From positions 1 to 64,000 of the forward strand of contig NZ_CP129111.1 in NCBI RefSeq assembly GCF_030407165.1: a DNA stretch of 64,000 nucleotides. Direction: 5' to 3'. Of the stretch, positions 1 to 8,922 are shown piece by piece. Origin of the DNA: Fontisubflavum oceani (GTDB lineage: Bacteria; Pseudomonadota; Alphaproteobacteria; Rhodobacterales; Rhodobacteraceae). The notes below the pieces were generated by a model. The model saw nothing but the letters and a program-made list of their open reading frames with translations, was not told where the DNA came from and ran no database searches. The first letter of the stretch is position 1, and every line of letters begins with the position of its first letter. Both the position numbers and the translations under genes were made by a program.

Positions 1-194
<194 letters not shown>

Positions 195-340
195 CGCCTC
201 AGCCCCTTCCACCTGACCCATTCCACCTAATACGCAAGCCAAGCGCTGAAAACCCCAAGCCCGCCCCAAGCGTCGGCCTCAATACCGCCGTCACGCCAGA
301 AACTGGCTTGAAAAGGAATGCGCGGTAGCGCGCCTTTGGA

Positions 341-968
341 TCACGTCACCAGAAATCCAACACTCAGACAGGCGACCGCGGGCCAATAGCTGGCCCAGAC
401 CAGATAGGCCAACCGTTGCTTTGCCAATGCCGGAACGCGCTCAAACAATGACACCGCAATCAAGGCATCCGAAATGATGAAGAGACCGGCGCCCACGATC
501 CCAGAGGTCGCCACTGGCCAAGGCCATAAGTCCCATGCCCAGCAGAAGCGGCACATATATGGCAACGAGACCGCGCGTTAGAGTCCCGCCCGACCCGAGG
601 CCCAAAGCGACCAAAGCACCCGCAGCCAGAAGCCCAACAAGCGGCCAGGGCAGACCGCCGCCAAGGCCCAGCACCGCCCCGATATCCACGTCGAACCCGA
701 GCACAAAACAGATCTGTGCCACCGCGAATGCTGCCACGCCTGCCTGAAATGCGCGCTCTCCAGCGCGCGACAGTGCGAGATCGCCCAATGAGGCCGCCAG
801 CAGCCCGACCACAGCCCAACTGGCCCCACCTCCCCACCACACGGCGACCGCCAGAACCAAGACGCTGCCGGTTTTGGCAAGCGAGCGCCAGATGCCCGGC
901 GGAGATGGCACCAGATAGAGATAGATCAGGGCAAGGAGCGCACCAAAGAAGCCAAAACCAAGGGGCAA
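341..968 (-). CDS. YhhN-family (lysoplasmalogenase-like) membrane protein, frameshifted
   Basis: Two overlapping minus-strand frames together give one hydrophobic protein of about 208 residues with multiple predicted membrane helices and the late motif GAGLFIISDALIAV, typical of the YhhN/TMEM86 family (lysoplasmalogenases that cleave plasmalogen vinyl-ether bonds). The frame breaks at the CCC run 500-502. Removing one base joins ...ASGDLW directly to IVGAGLF, so an extra G/C call is likely. Translation would start at a TTG (968), 6 bases after the stop of the upstream diaphorase gene, suggesting cotranscription. Enzyme activity is inferred from family only. Confidence 0.6.
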
Positions 969-974
969 ACCGGT

Positions 975-2672
975 CTACACCTCCTCGGGGAAGTGTTTCA
1001 TCACCAACCGGATCGGGTTCGGCGCCGCCTGCCCCAGGCCACAGATCGAAGCGTCGCCCATCGCCTGACACAGTTCTTCCAAAAGCGGCTGATCCCAGCG
1101 ATCGGCCTGCATCAACTTCACCGCCTTCTCGCACCCGACGCGGCAAGGCGTGCATTGGCCACAGCTTTCCGCCTCGAAGAAACGCAGCATGTTCAACGCC
1201 GCCGCTTTGGCACTGTCCTGATCGCTCAACACCACCACCGCCGCGGAGCCGATAAAGGTCCCGAGCGGCTGCAACGTGTCGAAATCAAGCGGCACATCGT
1301 CGATCGACGCGGGCAACAGGCCGGAAGACGGCCCACCGGGTTGATAAGCTTTGAAAACATGGCCCTCGGCCATGCCGCCTGCGGCCTCGATCACGTCCAA
1401 AATCGTTGAACCCGCCGGGAGCACGTAAACACCGGGTGCCGCGACCCGCCCCGAGACGGAATAGCTGCGCAACCCTTTGCGTCCGTTTTTCTCGGTGCTG
1501 TTCAGCACCTCCGGCCCTTCGCGGCAGACCTTCGCGACCCAATGCAGCGTTTCGACGTTATGAACCAGCGTGGGCCGCCCAAAGACGCCAACTTGCGCCA
1601 CAAAGGGCGGCCGGTGGCGCGGCAACCCGCGCTTCCCCTCAATCGACTCGATCATCGCGGATTCTTCGCCGCAGATATAAGCGCCCGCCCCGCGGCGGAG
1701 GTCGATATAGCCTTCCTCAACAAGCCCCGCGTCTTCCAGAGCTTTGATTTCGCGCCGCAAAATCTCCAGCACCGCCGGATACTCATCGCGCATATAGATG
1801 AAGCAGGTTTCGGCCTCCACGGCCCAGGCCGCGATCAACATGCCTTCCAGAAACAGATGCGGCTCACGTTCCAGGTAATACCGATCTTTGAAAGTGCCGG
1901 GTTCCCCCTCGTCGCCATTCACCGCCAGATAGCGCGGGCCGTCATTGGCGCGCACAAACCCCCATTTCCGCCCTGACGGAAACCCGGCCCCGCCCAAGCC
2001 GCGCAGGCCCGACGCCAAGACTTGCTCCTGCACGGCCTCCCAATCCCCCTCGGCGCGCAGGTGTTTCAACGCTTCATAACCGCCGGCAGCGGCATAGGCC
2101 TGATAGCTCTGATACGCGGGCACATGCGCATGGGTGTCGTCTGCTGCAATCGCCGCCTCGACCTTTGCCAGATCGGCATGATCGATATGGTTGTGGCCCA
2201 ACTCCAAAACCGGCGCGGTGTCACACCGGCCCATGCAGGGCGCATTGACCACGCGAACCTCAGAGGCATCCAACCCGCCCTCAAGCGCGGCCTTTAGCGC
2301 CTCAGCCCCCGCCAACTCGCACGACAGCGAGTCGCAGACCCGGATTGTAAGGGCGGGCGGCGGGGTCTCATCCTCTTTTACCAAATCGAAATGGGCATAG
2401 AAGCTCGCCACTTCCCAAATCTCTGCCATCGGCAAGCGCATCTCTTCGGCCAAGGCGCGCATGTGCCGGGCTGAGAGATGGCCATATGCGTCCTGGATCA
2501 GATGCAGATGCTCAATCAGCAGATCCCGCCGCCGGGGCCGGTCGCCCAAAAGCATCTGAACCTCGCTCAGCGCGGCATCTTCGTATTGACGACCCTTAGG
2601 CGTTTTGCGGCCCTTGCCGCGCCCAGATTTCCAGACCCCTTTGCCGGACCCCGGTTTTTCATCCAACGCCAT
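975..2672 (-). CDS. Fused NuoE-NuoF-type NADH-oxidising subunit (formate dehydrogenase beta-like)
   Basis: A 565-residue protein. Residues about 35-170 are a thioredoxin-like [2Fe-2S] NuoE domain with ligand Cys 113, 118, 146 and 150. The rest is a NuoF-like NAD/FMN module with GLRGLGGAGFPSGRKW, GDEGEPGTFKDR and the C-terminal [4Fe-4S] motif ESCGQCTPCR plus a distal Cys. The same fusion is known in the beta subunit of NAD-linked formate dehydrogenase (Methylobacterium FDH1). No catalytic alpha subunit lies next to it, so the partner is unknown. The ATG at 2672 is chosen because GGAGG lies just upstream; an upstream TTG overlaps that site. It is distinct from the complex I nuoE and nuoF in this window. 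Confidence 0.8.
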   Translation of the reverse strand: MALDEKPGSGKGVWKSGRGKGRKTPKGRQYEDAALSEVQMLLGDRPRRRDLLIEHLHLIQDAYGHLSARHMRALAEEMRLPMAEIWEVASFYAHFDLVKEDETPPPALTIRVCDSLSCELAGAEALKAALEGGLDASEVRVVNAPCMGRCDTAPVLELGHNHIDHADLAKVEAAIAADDTHAHVPAYQSYQAYAAAGGYEALKHLRAEGDWEAVQEQVLASGLRGLGGAGFPSGRKWGFVRANDGPRYLAVNGDEGEPGTFKDRYYLEREPHLFLEGMLIAAWAVEAETCFIYMRDEYPAVLEILRREIKALEDAGLVEEGYIDLRRGAGAYICGEESAMIESIEGKRGLPRHRPPFVAQVGVFGRPTLVHNVETLHWVAKVCREGPEVLNSTEKNGRKGLRSYSVSGRVAAPGVYVLPAGSTILDVIEAAGGMAEGHVFKAYQPGGPSSGLLPASIDDVPLDFDTLQPLGTFIGSAAVVVLSDQDSAKAAALNMLRFFEAESCGQCTPCRVGCEKAVKLMQADRWDQPLLEELCQAMGDASICGLGQAAPNPIRLVMKHFPEEV

Positions 2673-2818
2673 ACCCTGGCCCTCCAAAAAGCTCTGCCTT
2701 CTGTCTTAGCGCGCATGACTTGCCAAGGCGCGCCAAAACCGACATCGTTTTGCCCCAAAACGCAGGCACCCTACGCGCCCGTCGTGGATTCACTTAGCGC
2801 CAACCGTTTGGAGGCCTC

Positions 2819-3977
2819 ATGCCAGTGATCGCCCGTTATGCCGTGGCCACGCTCACCCCCTGATCCTCTTGATCCTAGGGGCCTTCTTCGCTTTGCCTTT
2901 CGGCTTGGCCGCGCTGCTCTGGCTCACCCTCATCGCGGCGTTTTTGGATCAGGTCCTGGCCCCGCCCGCCTATGATCCGGAAAGCCACGCACCCTGGTCT
3001 GACCGCCTTTCCGCTGTGCTTGCCATTGGGCATTTGGCCCTGATCCCGCTGGTTTTGACCGCATTGGCGGGGCCGACGCTCGACTTCGGCCAGAAACTCG
3101 CACTGTTTTTTGCGACGGCCTCGTTCTTCGGCCAAGTCAGCCATCCGAACGCGCATGAGTTGATCCACCGGCACAAACGCTGGCTGAGCAGCCTCGGCGC
3201 GCTGGTCTATACCACGATGCTGTTTGGCCATCATACCTCAGCGCATCGGCTGGTGCATCACCGCTATGTCGGCACCGAGGATGACCCGAACACCCCCTTC
3301 CGTCAGAAGACTTCTGGGAATTCGCCCCGAGAGCCTGGCGTGGCAGTTTTCTGGCAGGCCTTGAGCAAGAGATCAATCGCCTGAACCGGCGCGGCAAATC
3401 GGAATGGCATCCCAGCAATCCTTATTGGTTTTGGGTCGGCGGGGGCCTGTTGATGCTGTTTCTCGCCATCGATCTGTCGGGGCTGCTCGGCCTGCTGGTC
3501 TTTCTGGCGCTGACCGCGCTGACCCATCTGCAGATCTTACTGAGCGACTATATTCAGCATTACGGGCTCCAACGGCTGGAATTGCCGGGTGGACGCCTGG
3601 AGCCTGTCGCGCCGTATCACAGTTGGAATGCCCCGAAAGGGTTCTCCAGCTACCTCATGCTGAATGCGCCCAGCCATTCGGAGCATCACATGCATCCCGA
3701 CCGGCATTACGATCAGCTCGACACCACGGCCAAGGTTCCGACCCTGCCCTATTCCGTGCCGATCATGGCGATGCTCGCCGCTGTCCCCGCTGTCTGGCAC
3801 CGGGTGATGGACAAACGCGCGATGAAAGTGATGCAGGCCGCGCAAGATCGCATCAGCCAGATGCCTGCCAGAGAGGCACAACCTGCCCCCCAGACGACCC
3901 CAGCAAGCGCGCCGGTCACGGAGGAAGATGAGGTCGACGCTCTCATCGCGCGGGTGACGGCAGAATCCGGCACGTGA
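2819..3977 (+). CDS. alkB: Alkane 1-monooxygenase AlkB, interrupted by two frame breaks
   Basis: Integral-membrane di-iron hydroxylase that oxidises medium-chain alkanes to 1-alkanols using rubredoxin-delivered electrons. The histidine motifs HELIH, HRLVHH, a DYIQHYGL block and HSEHH are all present in order, separated by hydrophobic helices. The coding sequence switches frame at the C5 run 2856-2860 and again at the C5 run 3293-3297. Adding one C at each restores a continuous protein of about 386 residues (start MPVIARYAVATLTPLILL, join NTPLPSEDFWEF). No rubredoxin or rubredoxin reductase gene is nearby. The gene is divergent from the NuoEF-like diaphorase gene. Confidence 0.85.
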
Positions 3978-3981
3978 CAAG

Positions 3982-4821
3982 TTAGAGCGTCACGCCCCGC
4001 CGCCCGGCCAAATCGGTGAAATACTGCCAGGCGACTCGGCCTGAGCGGGCGCCGCGTGTCGCCTGCCATTCGATGGCCTCGGCCCGCAGAGTATCAGCGT
4101 CGATCTTGACCCCGTAGGCCGCGCAATAGCCCTGAATCATCGCCAGATACTCATCCTGAGAGCAGGGGTGGAAGCCGAGCCAAAGGCCAAAGCGATCGGA
4201 GAGCGACACTTTCTCCTCAACGGCTTCGGAGGGATTGATCGCGCTGGAGCGCTCATTCTCGATCATGTCGCGGGGCATGAGGTGCCGACGGTTCGAGGTG
4301 GCGTAGAAAATCACATTCTCCGGGCGCCCCTCAATCCCACCATCCAGGACGGCTTTCAGAGATTTGTAGTGCTGATCGTCATGGGAAAAGGATAGGTCAT
4401 CGCAAAATAATAGAACGCGCACTGGGGCCACGCGCAGCAACGACAGGAGCCGCCCGATGGAGGGCAAATCTTCGCGCTGCACCTCGACCAGTTTCGCGGG
4501 CAAGTTCTGTGCCAAAACCTCGGCATGTACGGCTTTGACAAGTGAGGATTTTCCCATCCCCCGTGCGCCCCAAAGCAGTGCGTTATTGGCCGGCAGACCT
4601 CGGGCGAATTGTAGAGTGTTTTCCAGCAGCGTGTCGCGCGCCCGGTCGATACCAAGAAGCAACGGCAAGTCCACACGGTTCACCTGCGCCACGGGCTCTA
4701 ACCTGTCGGGATCCGCATGCCAGACAAAGGCCTCCGCCGCGGCCCAATCGGGGGTTTGAGCTGGTGCGGGGCGGAGCCGTTCCAACGCCTCCGCGATCCG
4801 CGTCAGGGTCGCGTCACTCAT
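3982..4821 (-). CDS. DUF815-family AAA ATPase
   Basis: A 279-residue P-loop protein with Walker A GARGMGKS (residues 85-92), a Walker B-like VLLFCDDLSF near 140 and a SNRRHLMPRD segment, the signature of DUF815. The family is widespread in alphaproteobacteria and has no firmly established role. Its ATG overlaps the tatC stop (ATGA), so it is translationally coupled as the last gene of tatA-tatB-tatC-DUF815. A link to Tat export is suggested by this position only. It converges on alkB with a 4-base gap. Confidence 0.85.
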   Translation of the reverse strand: MSDATLTRIAEALERLRPAPAQTPDWAAAEAFVWHADPDRLEPVAQVNRVDLPLLLGIDRARDTLLENTLQFARGLPANNALLWGARGMGKSSLVKAVHAEVLAQNLPAKLVEVQREDLPSIGRLLSLLRVAPVRVLLFCDDLSFSHDDQHYKSLKAVLDGGIEGRPENVIFYATSNRRHLMPRDMIENERSSAINPSEAVEEKVSLSDRFGLWLGFHPCSQDEYLAMIQGYCAAYGVKIDADTLRAEAIEWQATRGARSGRVAWQYFTDLAGRRGVTL

Positions 4822-5696
4822 ACTTTGGCGTCTTCTTCGTCATCTTCATCGTCCAACAGCCCCTCGGCCCGGAGCCGGGCGTCGCGCTGTCTCTCCACCA
4901 GACGCACCAGTTGGATGGAAATCTCATAGAGTCCGTAAACGACGACAAAGAGGATCAACTGCGTGATGACATCGGGCGGGGTGACCAAGGCGGCCAGAAC
5001 GAGAATGCCCACCACGGCCCATTTCCGCACATTGCCCAACCCCTCGGCGCTGACCAAACCCGCCTTGCCCATCAGTGTAAGGAGCACCGGCAATTGGAAA
5101 CACAGGCCAAAGGCGAAAATGAATTTCAGCGCCAAATCCGTCGACTCGCGGATCGAGCCCAAGAAAACCGTGCGCAATTCGGTTGTGTCATCCGAGATCG
5201 CCGGTGGCTCTGCCCCGGTGATATATGCGGTCAGAAGCGGTATCGCGTCTGCAAAACCGATGAAGAAATTCATCGCCAGCGGCGTGACGACGAAATGCGC
5301 GAAGGATGCGCCCAAAAGGAACAAAAGCGGCGAGGCAATTAGAAACGGCAAGAACGCGTTTTGCTCAGAACGGTAGAGGCCAGGTGCCACAAAGCGCCAG
5401 AGTTGATGCCCGATGACAGGAAACGCGATCGCAAAGCCGCCGATCACCGAAATCCGCACCAAGACGAAAAACTGCTCCTGCGGTGCGGTGAAGATCAGTT
5501 CCGGGCTTTGCCCACGCGCGACCAGCACGGCGATCAATGGCTGCTGGATGAAGTTCAAGAGCGGCTGCGCAACCGTGAAGCAAGCCACCATCGCGATGAC
5601 AAAGGCCAGAACCGATCGGATCAGCCGGGTTCTCAGCTCCGCCAGATGTTCGATCAGCGGTGCCGCGCTGTCTTCGATTTGGTCTTCGCTGCTCAT
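4818..5696 (-). CDS. tatC: Twin-arginine translocase subunit TatC
   Basis: A 292-residue polytopic inner-membrane protein with about six hydrophobic helices. The N-terminal PLIEHLAELRTRLIRS matches the conserved cytoplasmic N-terminus of TatC, including the Glu and Arg involved in signal-peptide binding. A further FALGASFAHFVVTPLAMNFF-like block and a PPDVITQ loop also fit. TatC recognises the twin-arginine signal of folded exported proteins and works with TatA and TatB. The ATG overlaps the tatB stop and its own stop overlaps the DUF815 start, so all are coupled. Length is slightly above the usual 250 because of an acidic C-terminal tail. Confidence 0.95.
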   Translation of the reverse strand: MSSEDQIEDSAAPLIEHLAELRTRLIRSVLAFVIAMVACFTVAQPLLNFIQQPLIAVLVARGQSPELIFTAPQEQFFVLVRISVIGGFAIAFPVIGHQLWRFVAPGLYRSEQNAFLPFLIASPLLFLLGASFAHFVVTPLAMNFFIGFADAIPLLTAYITGAEPPAISDDTTELRTVFLGSIRESTDLALKFIFAFGLCFQLPVLLTLMGKAGLVSAEGLGNVRKWAVVGILVLAALVTPPDVITQLILFVVVYGLYEISIQLVRLVERQRDARLRAEGLLDDEDDEEDAKV

Positions 5697-6208
5697 GCTT
5701 GGTCGGTTCCGGTCCGCGGCGTGGCGGCGTCATCAGCGATCTCGGCACTGTCCACAGGCGTGGAGCTTGGAGGAGACACCGCCGGCGGCGTATCGGTTTC
5801 TGGCATTGCGGCCAGCTTCGCGTTGCGGATCTCGTCCTCGCGCGCTTTGCGTTTGGCGTCGGCTGTCTCGCGTGCCGCTTTGTTATCCGCGGCGCGTTTC
5901 TCCGCCAAATTGCGCGTTTCACTGCCTTCGTCGAACTTCGTCGGGTCGATATCGTCGAAAGCTTTGTTCACCGCGTCCAGCCCCATCTTCTTGGGGTTGG
6001 TCAGGTTGCGCATATCTTTGCTGATATCTTTCAATCCGCTGTCACCGGCTGCGTCATCCATCGCGCGGGTGAAATCCTTGGCCATGCCTCGGACCCGGCC
6101 AGTGACCTGACCGAAGGTGCGGAACATCTTGGGCAAGTCTTTGGGACCGACGACGATCAACGCCACGATCCCAACCACCAATAGCTCCATCATGCCGATA
6201 TCTGGCAT
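5693..6208 (-). CDS. tatB: Twin-arginine translocase subunit TatB
   Basis: A 171-residue protein with one N-terminal transmembrane helix (MMELLVVGIVALIVVGPKDL) followed by an amphipathic helix and a long charged cytoplasmic tail. The GPKDLPKM motif after the helix is diagnostic of TatB. TatB partners TatC in the signal-peptide receptor complex. The tail is rich in Ala, Lys, Arg and Glu and ends in a Pro/Thr-rich segment. It lies between tatA and tatC, with a 30-base gap to tatA and a 4-base overlap with tatC. Confidence 0.93.
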   Translation of the reverse strand: MPDIGMMELLVVGIVALIVVGPKDLPKMFRTFGQVTGRVRGMAKDFTRAMDDAAGDSGLKDISKDMRNLTNPKKMGLDAVNKAFDDIDPTKFDEGSETRNLAEKRAADNKAARETADAKRKAREDEIRNAKLAAMPETDTPPAVSPPSSTPVDSAEIADDAATPRTGTDQA

Positions 6209-6238
6209 AGCCCTGCCCTATCCCTGGATCGCAGCCGC

Positions 6239-6472
6239 TTAGGCGTTGTCGCGTTCGCGGGGTTCCGGCGTCACATCGCGGGCGGTCTCGCCAGCATCTT
6301 CTGCGGCGGAGGCATTTTCGATCTCTTCGGTCGAATCTTTCACACCACGCTTGAACGCGGTGATGCCCTTGCCGACCTCGCCCATAAGCCCGGCAATTTT
6401 GCCGCGCCCGAAGAGCACAAGCACCACAACGGCGATCAAAAGCAGACCGGCAGGTCCGATATTGTTGAGCAT
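6239..6472 (-). CDS. tatA: Twin-arginine translocase subunit TatA
   Basis: A 77-residue protein with a single N-terminal membrane helix, then the FGRGKIAGLMGEVGKGI hinge and amphipathic helix that define TatA, and a short acidic tail. TatA oligomerises to form the protein-conducting part of the Tat translocase. It is the first gene of the leftward tat operon. About 164 bases separate it from the next gene upstream, which should hold the tat promoter, although I cannot identify its elements with confidence. Confidence 0.93.
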   Translation of the reverse strand: MLNNIGPAGLLLIAVVVLVLFGRGKIAGLMGEVGKGITAFKRGVKDSTEEIENASAAEDAGETARDVTPEPRERDNA

Positions 6473-6636
6473 GGGTTATCTCCCTTGGCGTCTGGCAGGC
6501 CCGTTGGGACCCGCGCCGCGCAATACATCTACGATCCATACGTAAGATCATCTGGGGCAGGATCAAAGCCCCAAAGGCAGGTTCATCAGGGGTTTTGGGC
6601 CGAATCGCGCGGCGGGGCAAGGAGATTCCCGACTGA

Positions 6637-7719
6637 TCAGCCGTGATGCGGGAAGACAAAACACCTGTCGCGCCGCACGGTTAACCAAAGCGCTGTGCCC
6701 GGCTTCGGCAGAAAAACCGCCGGAACCGTGGCCCGCAAAACCTCGTGATTGAAGTCCATCCGGAATTCCACAAGGCTTTCATGGCCCATAAATCGCGCCC
6801 GTTCCACCACACCGCGCGCAGGAACGCCGTCAGCAGGCGTCGGGTTCGGGCCGCGCCCGCCGCGATCGAAATCAATCTTCACATGCTGCGGGCGGAAAAT
6901 GATCTCGACATCTGATCCGTCGGGAAACCCCGGGGCCAGAAACTGACCAAACGCCGTATCGGTCAGTGCGCCTTCGACCCGCCCACGGATGATATTCACA
7001 TCCGAGAAAAACGCCGCCGCCGCCTGATCGCAGGGCGCATTGTAGATATTGTAAGGCGCGCCCTGCTGGACGATCTTGCCGTCGCGCATCAGCGCGATTT
7101 GATCGGCCATGCGCATTGCCTCTTCGGGCTCATGCGTGACGAGAAGGACGGCAGTGCCTTCCTCTTTCAGAAGTTGCAGCGTCTCATCGCGAATCCCGTC
7201 ACGCAGACGGTTGTCGAGGCCGGAAAACGGCTCATCCATCAGCATCACGCAAGGCCGCGGGGCCAAGGCGCGCGCAAGCGCCACGCGTTGTTGTTCCCCA
7301 CCTGACAGCATATGCGGGGATTTCTGGCCGTACCCGATCAGATCGACCCGTTCGAGCAACTCGCCAACCCGCGCGGCTTTTTCAGCTTTGGTTCCGGTCA
7401 ACCCGAACGCAATATTCTGCGCCACACTCAAATGCGGAAACAGCGCAAAATCCTGGAACATCAAGCCGATCCCACGCCCTTCCGGCGGCAGATGGTTGGT
7501 GTCATCCGACATCACCTGACCATCGACCCAGATTGTCCCGGCGGTCTGACGCTCGACTCCGGCAATCACCCGAAGCGTCGTGGATTTGCCGCAGCCTGAG
7601 GGGCCAAGCAGGCACATGATCTCCCCCGCCGCAACGGCAAGAGACACATCACGCACCACCGCGCGCCCATCGAAATGACACGAGATATTATCAACCTTCA
7701 GGCGGGAGGCATGTGGCAC
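6637..7719 (-). CDS. ABC transporter ATP-binding protein, FbpC-like
   Basis: A 360-residue ATPase with Walker A GPSGCGKST (residues 39-47), Q-loop region MFQDFALFPHL, signature LSGGEQQRVALARAL, Walker B VMLMDEP and an H-loop in LLVTHEPEEA. A C-terminal TOBE-like region of about 130 residues with the FRPQHV block matches importers of the Fe(III)/polyamine class (FbpC, PotA). Cognate permease and binding-protein genes are not in the window, so the substrate is open. It lies 66 bases downstream of alkC in the same direction and may be cotranscribed with the SDR-alkC pair. Confidence 0.8.
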   Translation of the reverse strand: MPHASRLKVDNISCHFDGRAVVRDVSLAVAAGEIMCLLGPSGCGKSTTLRVIAGVERQTAGTIWVDGQVMSDDTNHLPPEGRGIGLMFQDFALFPHLSVAQNIAFGLTGTKAEKAARVGELLERVDLIGYGQKSPHMLSGGEQQRVALARALAPRPCVMLMDEPFSGLDNRLRDGIRDETLQLLKEEGTAVLLVTHEPEEAMRMADQIALMRDGKIVQQGAPYNIYNAPCDQAAAAFFSDVNIIRGRVEGALTDTAFGQFLAPGFPDGSDVEIIFRPQHVKIDFDRGGRGPNPTPADGVPARGVVERARFMGHESLVEFRMDFNHEVLRATVPAVFLPKPGTALWLTVRRDRCFVFPHHG

Positions 7720-7785
7720 GGCAGCAAAAACCCGATCAATTCCATCGGGTTTCGCAGGTAACAGGGCGATCCTTGGGTTTCAAGC

Positions 7786-8922
7786 CTAGCCGCCGTCGCT
7801 TGCTGTCAGATCGAACTGCACCTCGCCCAGTACGCGCCCATTGACCTGCACCCCAATCCGATGTGGGCCGGGATGCAGGGTGAAGGTGGTGGCATTGCCC
7901 TTAAACACATGGGTTTTGGTCAAGGTGAGCGGCGCGTCAGACGCAATCTTGGCTTGCTTGATCTTGAAAACCTTGAAGCTCTCCGCCCCGTTCGGTTTGT
8001 GGAACCAAAGCAGATAGTCGACCAGAACGGGCACCGACTCCGATGCAGAAAGGGTCACAGTGATCGTGGCCCGATCATTGATCGCAACCGGGTCGGGGGA
8101 GATCGTCAATGCGTCAAGCGTGACCGGAGCATCTGCACGAAAGCCCAACATCTCCATTGCGCCAGGGTGACCCTGTTTGATCAGGGTTCTGAGCGCGTGA
8201 CGAGTCATCCAGGCGAGTTCTTTGGCATCCTGCCTGCCGGCTTTGTTCCAGTGCGCAAGTGTATCCAGAACGCACTCGGCATCGATTTTGCTGATATCGT
8301 TCAGATGGTTGGCGACCGATCGCGTCACATAACGCGTGGGATCGGCATGAAGCGTGTCGAGAAACTCCAGCGGCACCAGCGGATCAAGGGTAATGGCCTT
8401 GGCCCAGGGCAGTTTCGGTCGGGTCCCCTCACTGACCAACCGACGCACGTGATAGTTGCCGTCTTCGGCCCATCGCCTCAACAGCGCGAGGGTTTCATCC
8501 GGCCAGCGGTTCAGGAACGGGCGGATATAGAATTCCATCGAAAACCGCTTGGTGGCCGCTTCAAGCAGATCAAAGGCCCGGTCCCGATGATCCTCCAACC
8601 CGTGCCTCACGGCCAGAATCCCTGGGACCGCATGGATGAAACGGCCAAAATCATCATCGGTTTTGCTAGGGTCCAACTCCACTGGCATCGCGGCTTCCAG
8701 CGCATCGGCCATCGCCGGGAAGTCGCCGGGCAGCCGTGTTTCGACGCAATCAGCGATCCACTCAAGCCGTTCCAGAAGCTCGCGGCTTTCCAACCCTGGC
8801 ACCACGTCCGCCAGAAAGCCGCTGGCATCGAAATCGGGCAATCCCGCAGCATATTCTGCCGCCAGATCGCCCAGAGACTCCGGGTTAAACAGATGATCTT
8901 TCAGAGAAAATTTTTCGGTCAT
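7786..8922 (-). CDS. alkC: DNA alkylation repair protein AlkC-like, HEAT-like repeats plus Ig-like C-terminus
   Basis: A 378-residue protein. The first roughly 265 residues are helical, with the repeats typical of the AlkC/AlkD glycosylase superfamily (for example FYIRPFLNRWPDETLALLRRW and VRRLVSEGTRPKLPW). The last 110 residues are beta-rich with a pattern VTLDALTISPDPVAINDRAT, fitting the Ig-like domain found in some AlkC proteins. AlkC excises 3-methyladenine lesions. The ATG at 8922 is chosen because it overlaps the stop of the upstream SDR gene (ATGA); the longer frame upstream is not needed. A second, unrelated-length AlkD paralogue lies at 62029-62709. Confidence 0.78.
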   Translation of the reverse strand: MTEKFSLKDHLFNPESLGDLAAEYAAGLPDFDASGFLADVVPGLESRELLERLEWIADCVETRLPGDFPAMADALEAAMPVELDPSKTDDDFGRFIHAVPGILAVRHGLEDHRDRAFDLLEAATKRFSMEFYIRPFLNRWPDETLALLRRWAEDGNYHVRRLVSEGTRPKLPWAKAITLDPLVPLEFLDTLHADPTRYVTRSVANHLNDISKIDAECVLDTLAHWNKAGRQDAKELAWMTRHALRTLIKQGHPGAMEMLGFRADAPVTLDALTISPDPVAINDRATITVTLSASESVPVLVDYLLWFHKPNGAESFKVFKIKQAKIASDAPLTLTKTHVFKGNATTFTLHPGPHRIGVQVNGRVLGEVQFDLTASDGG

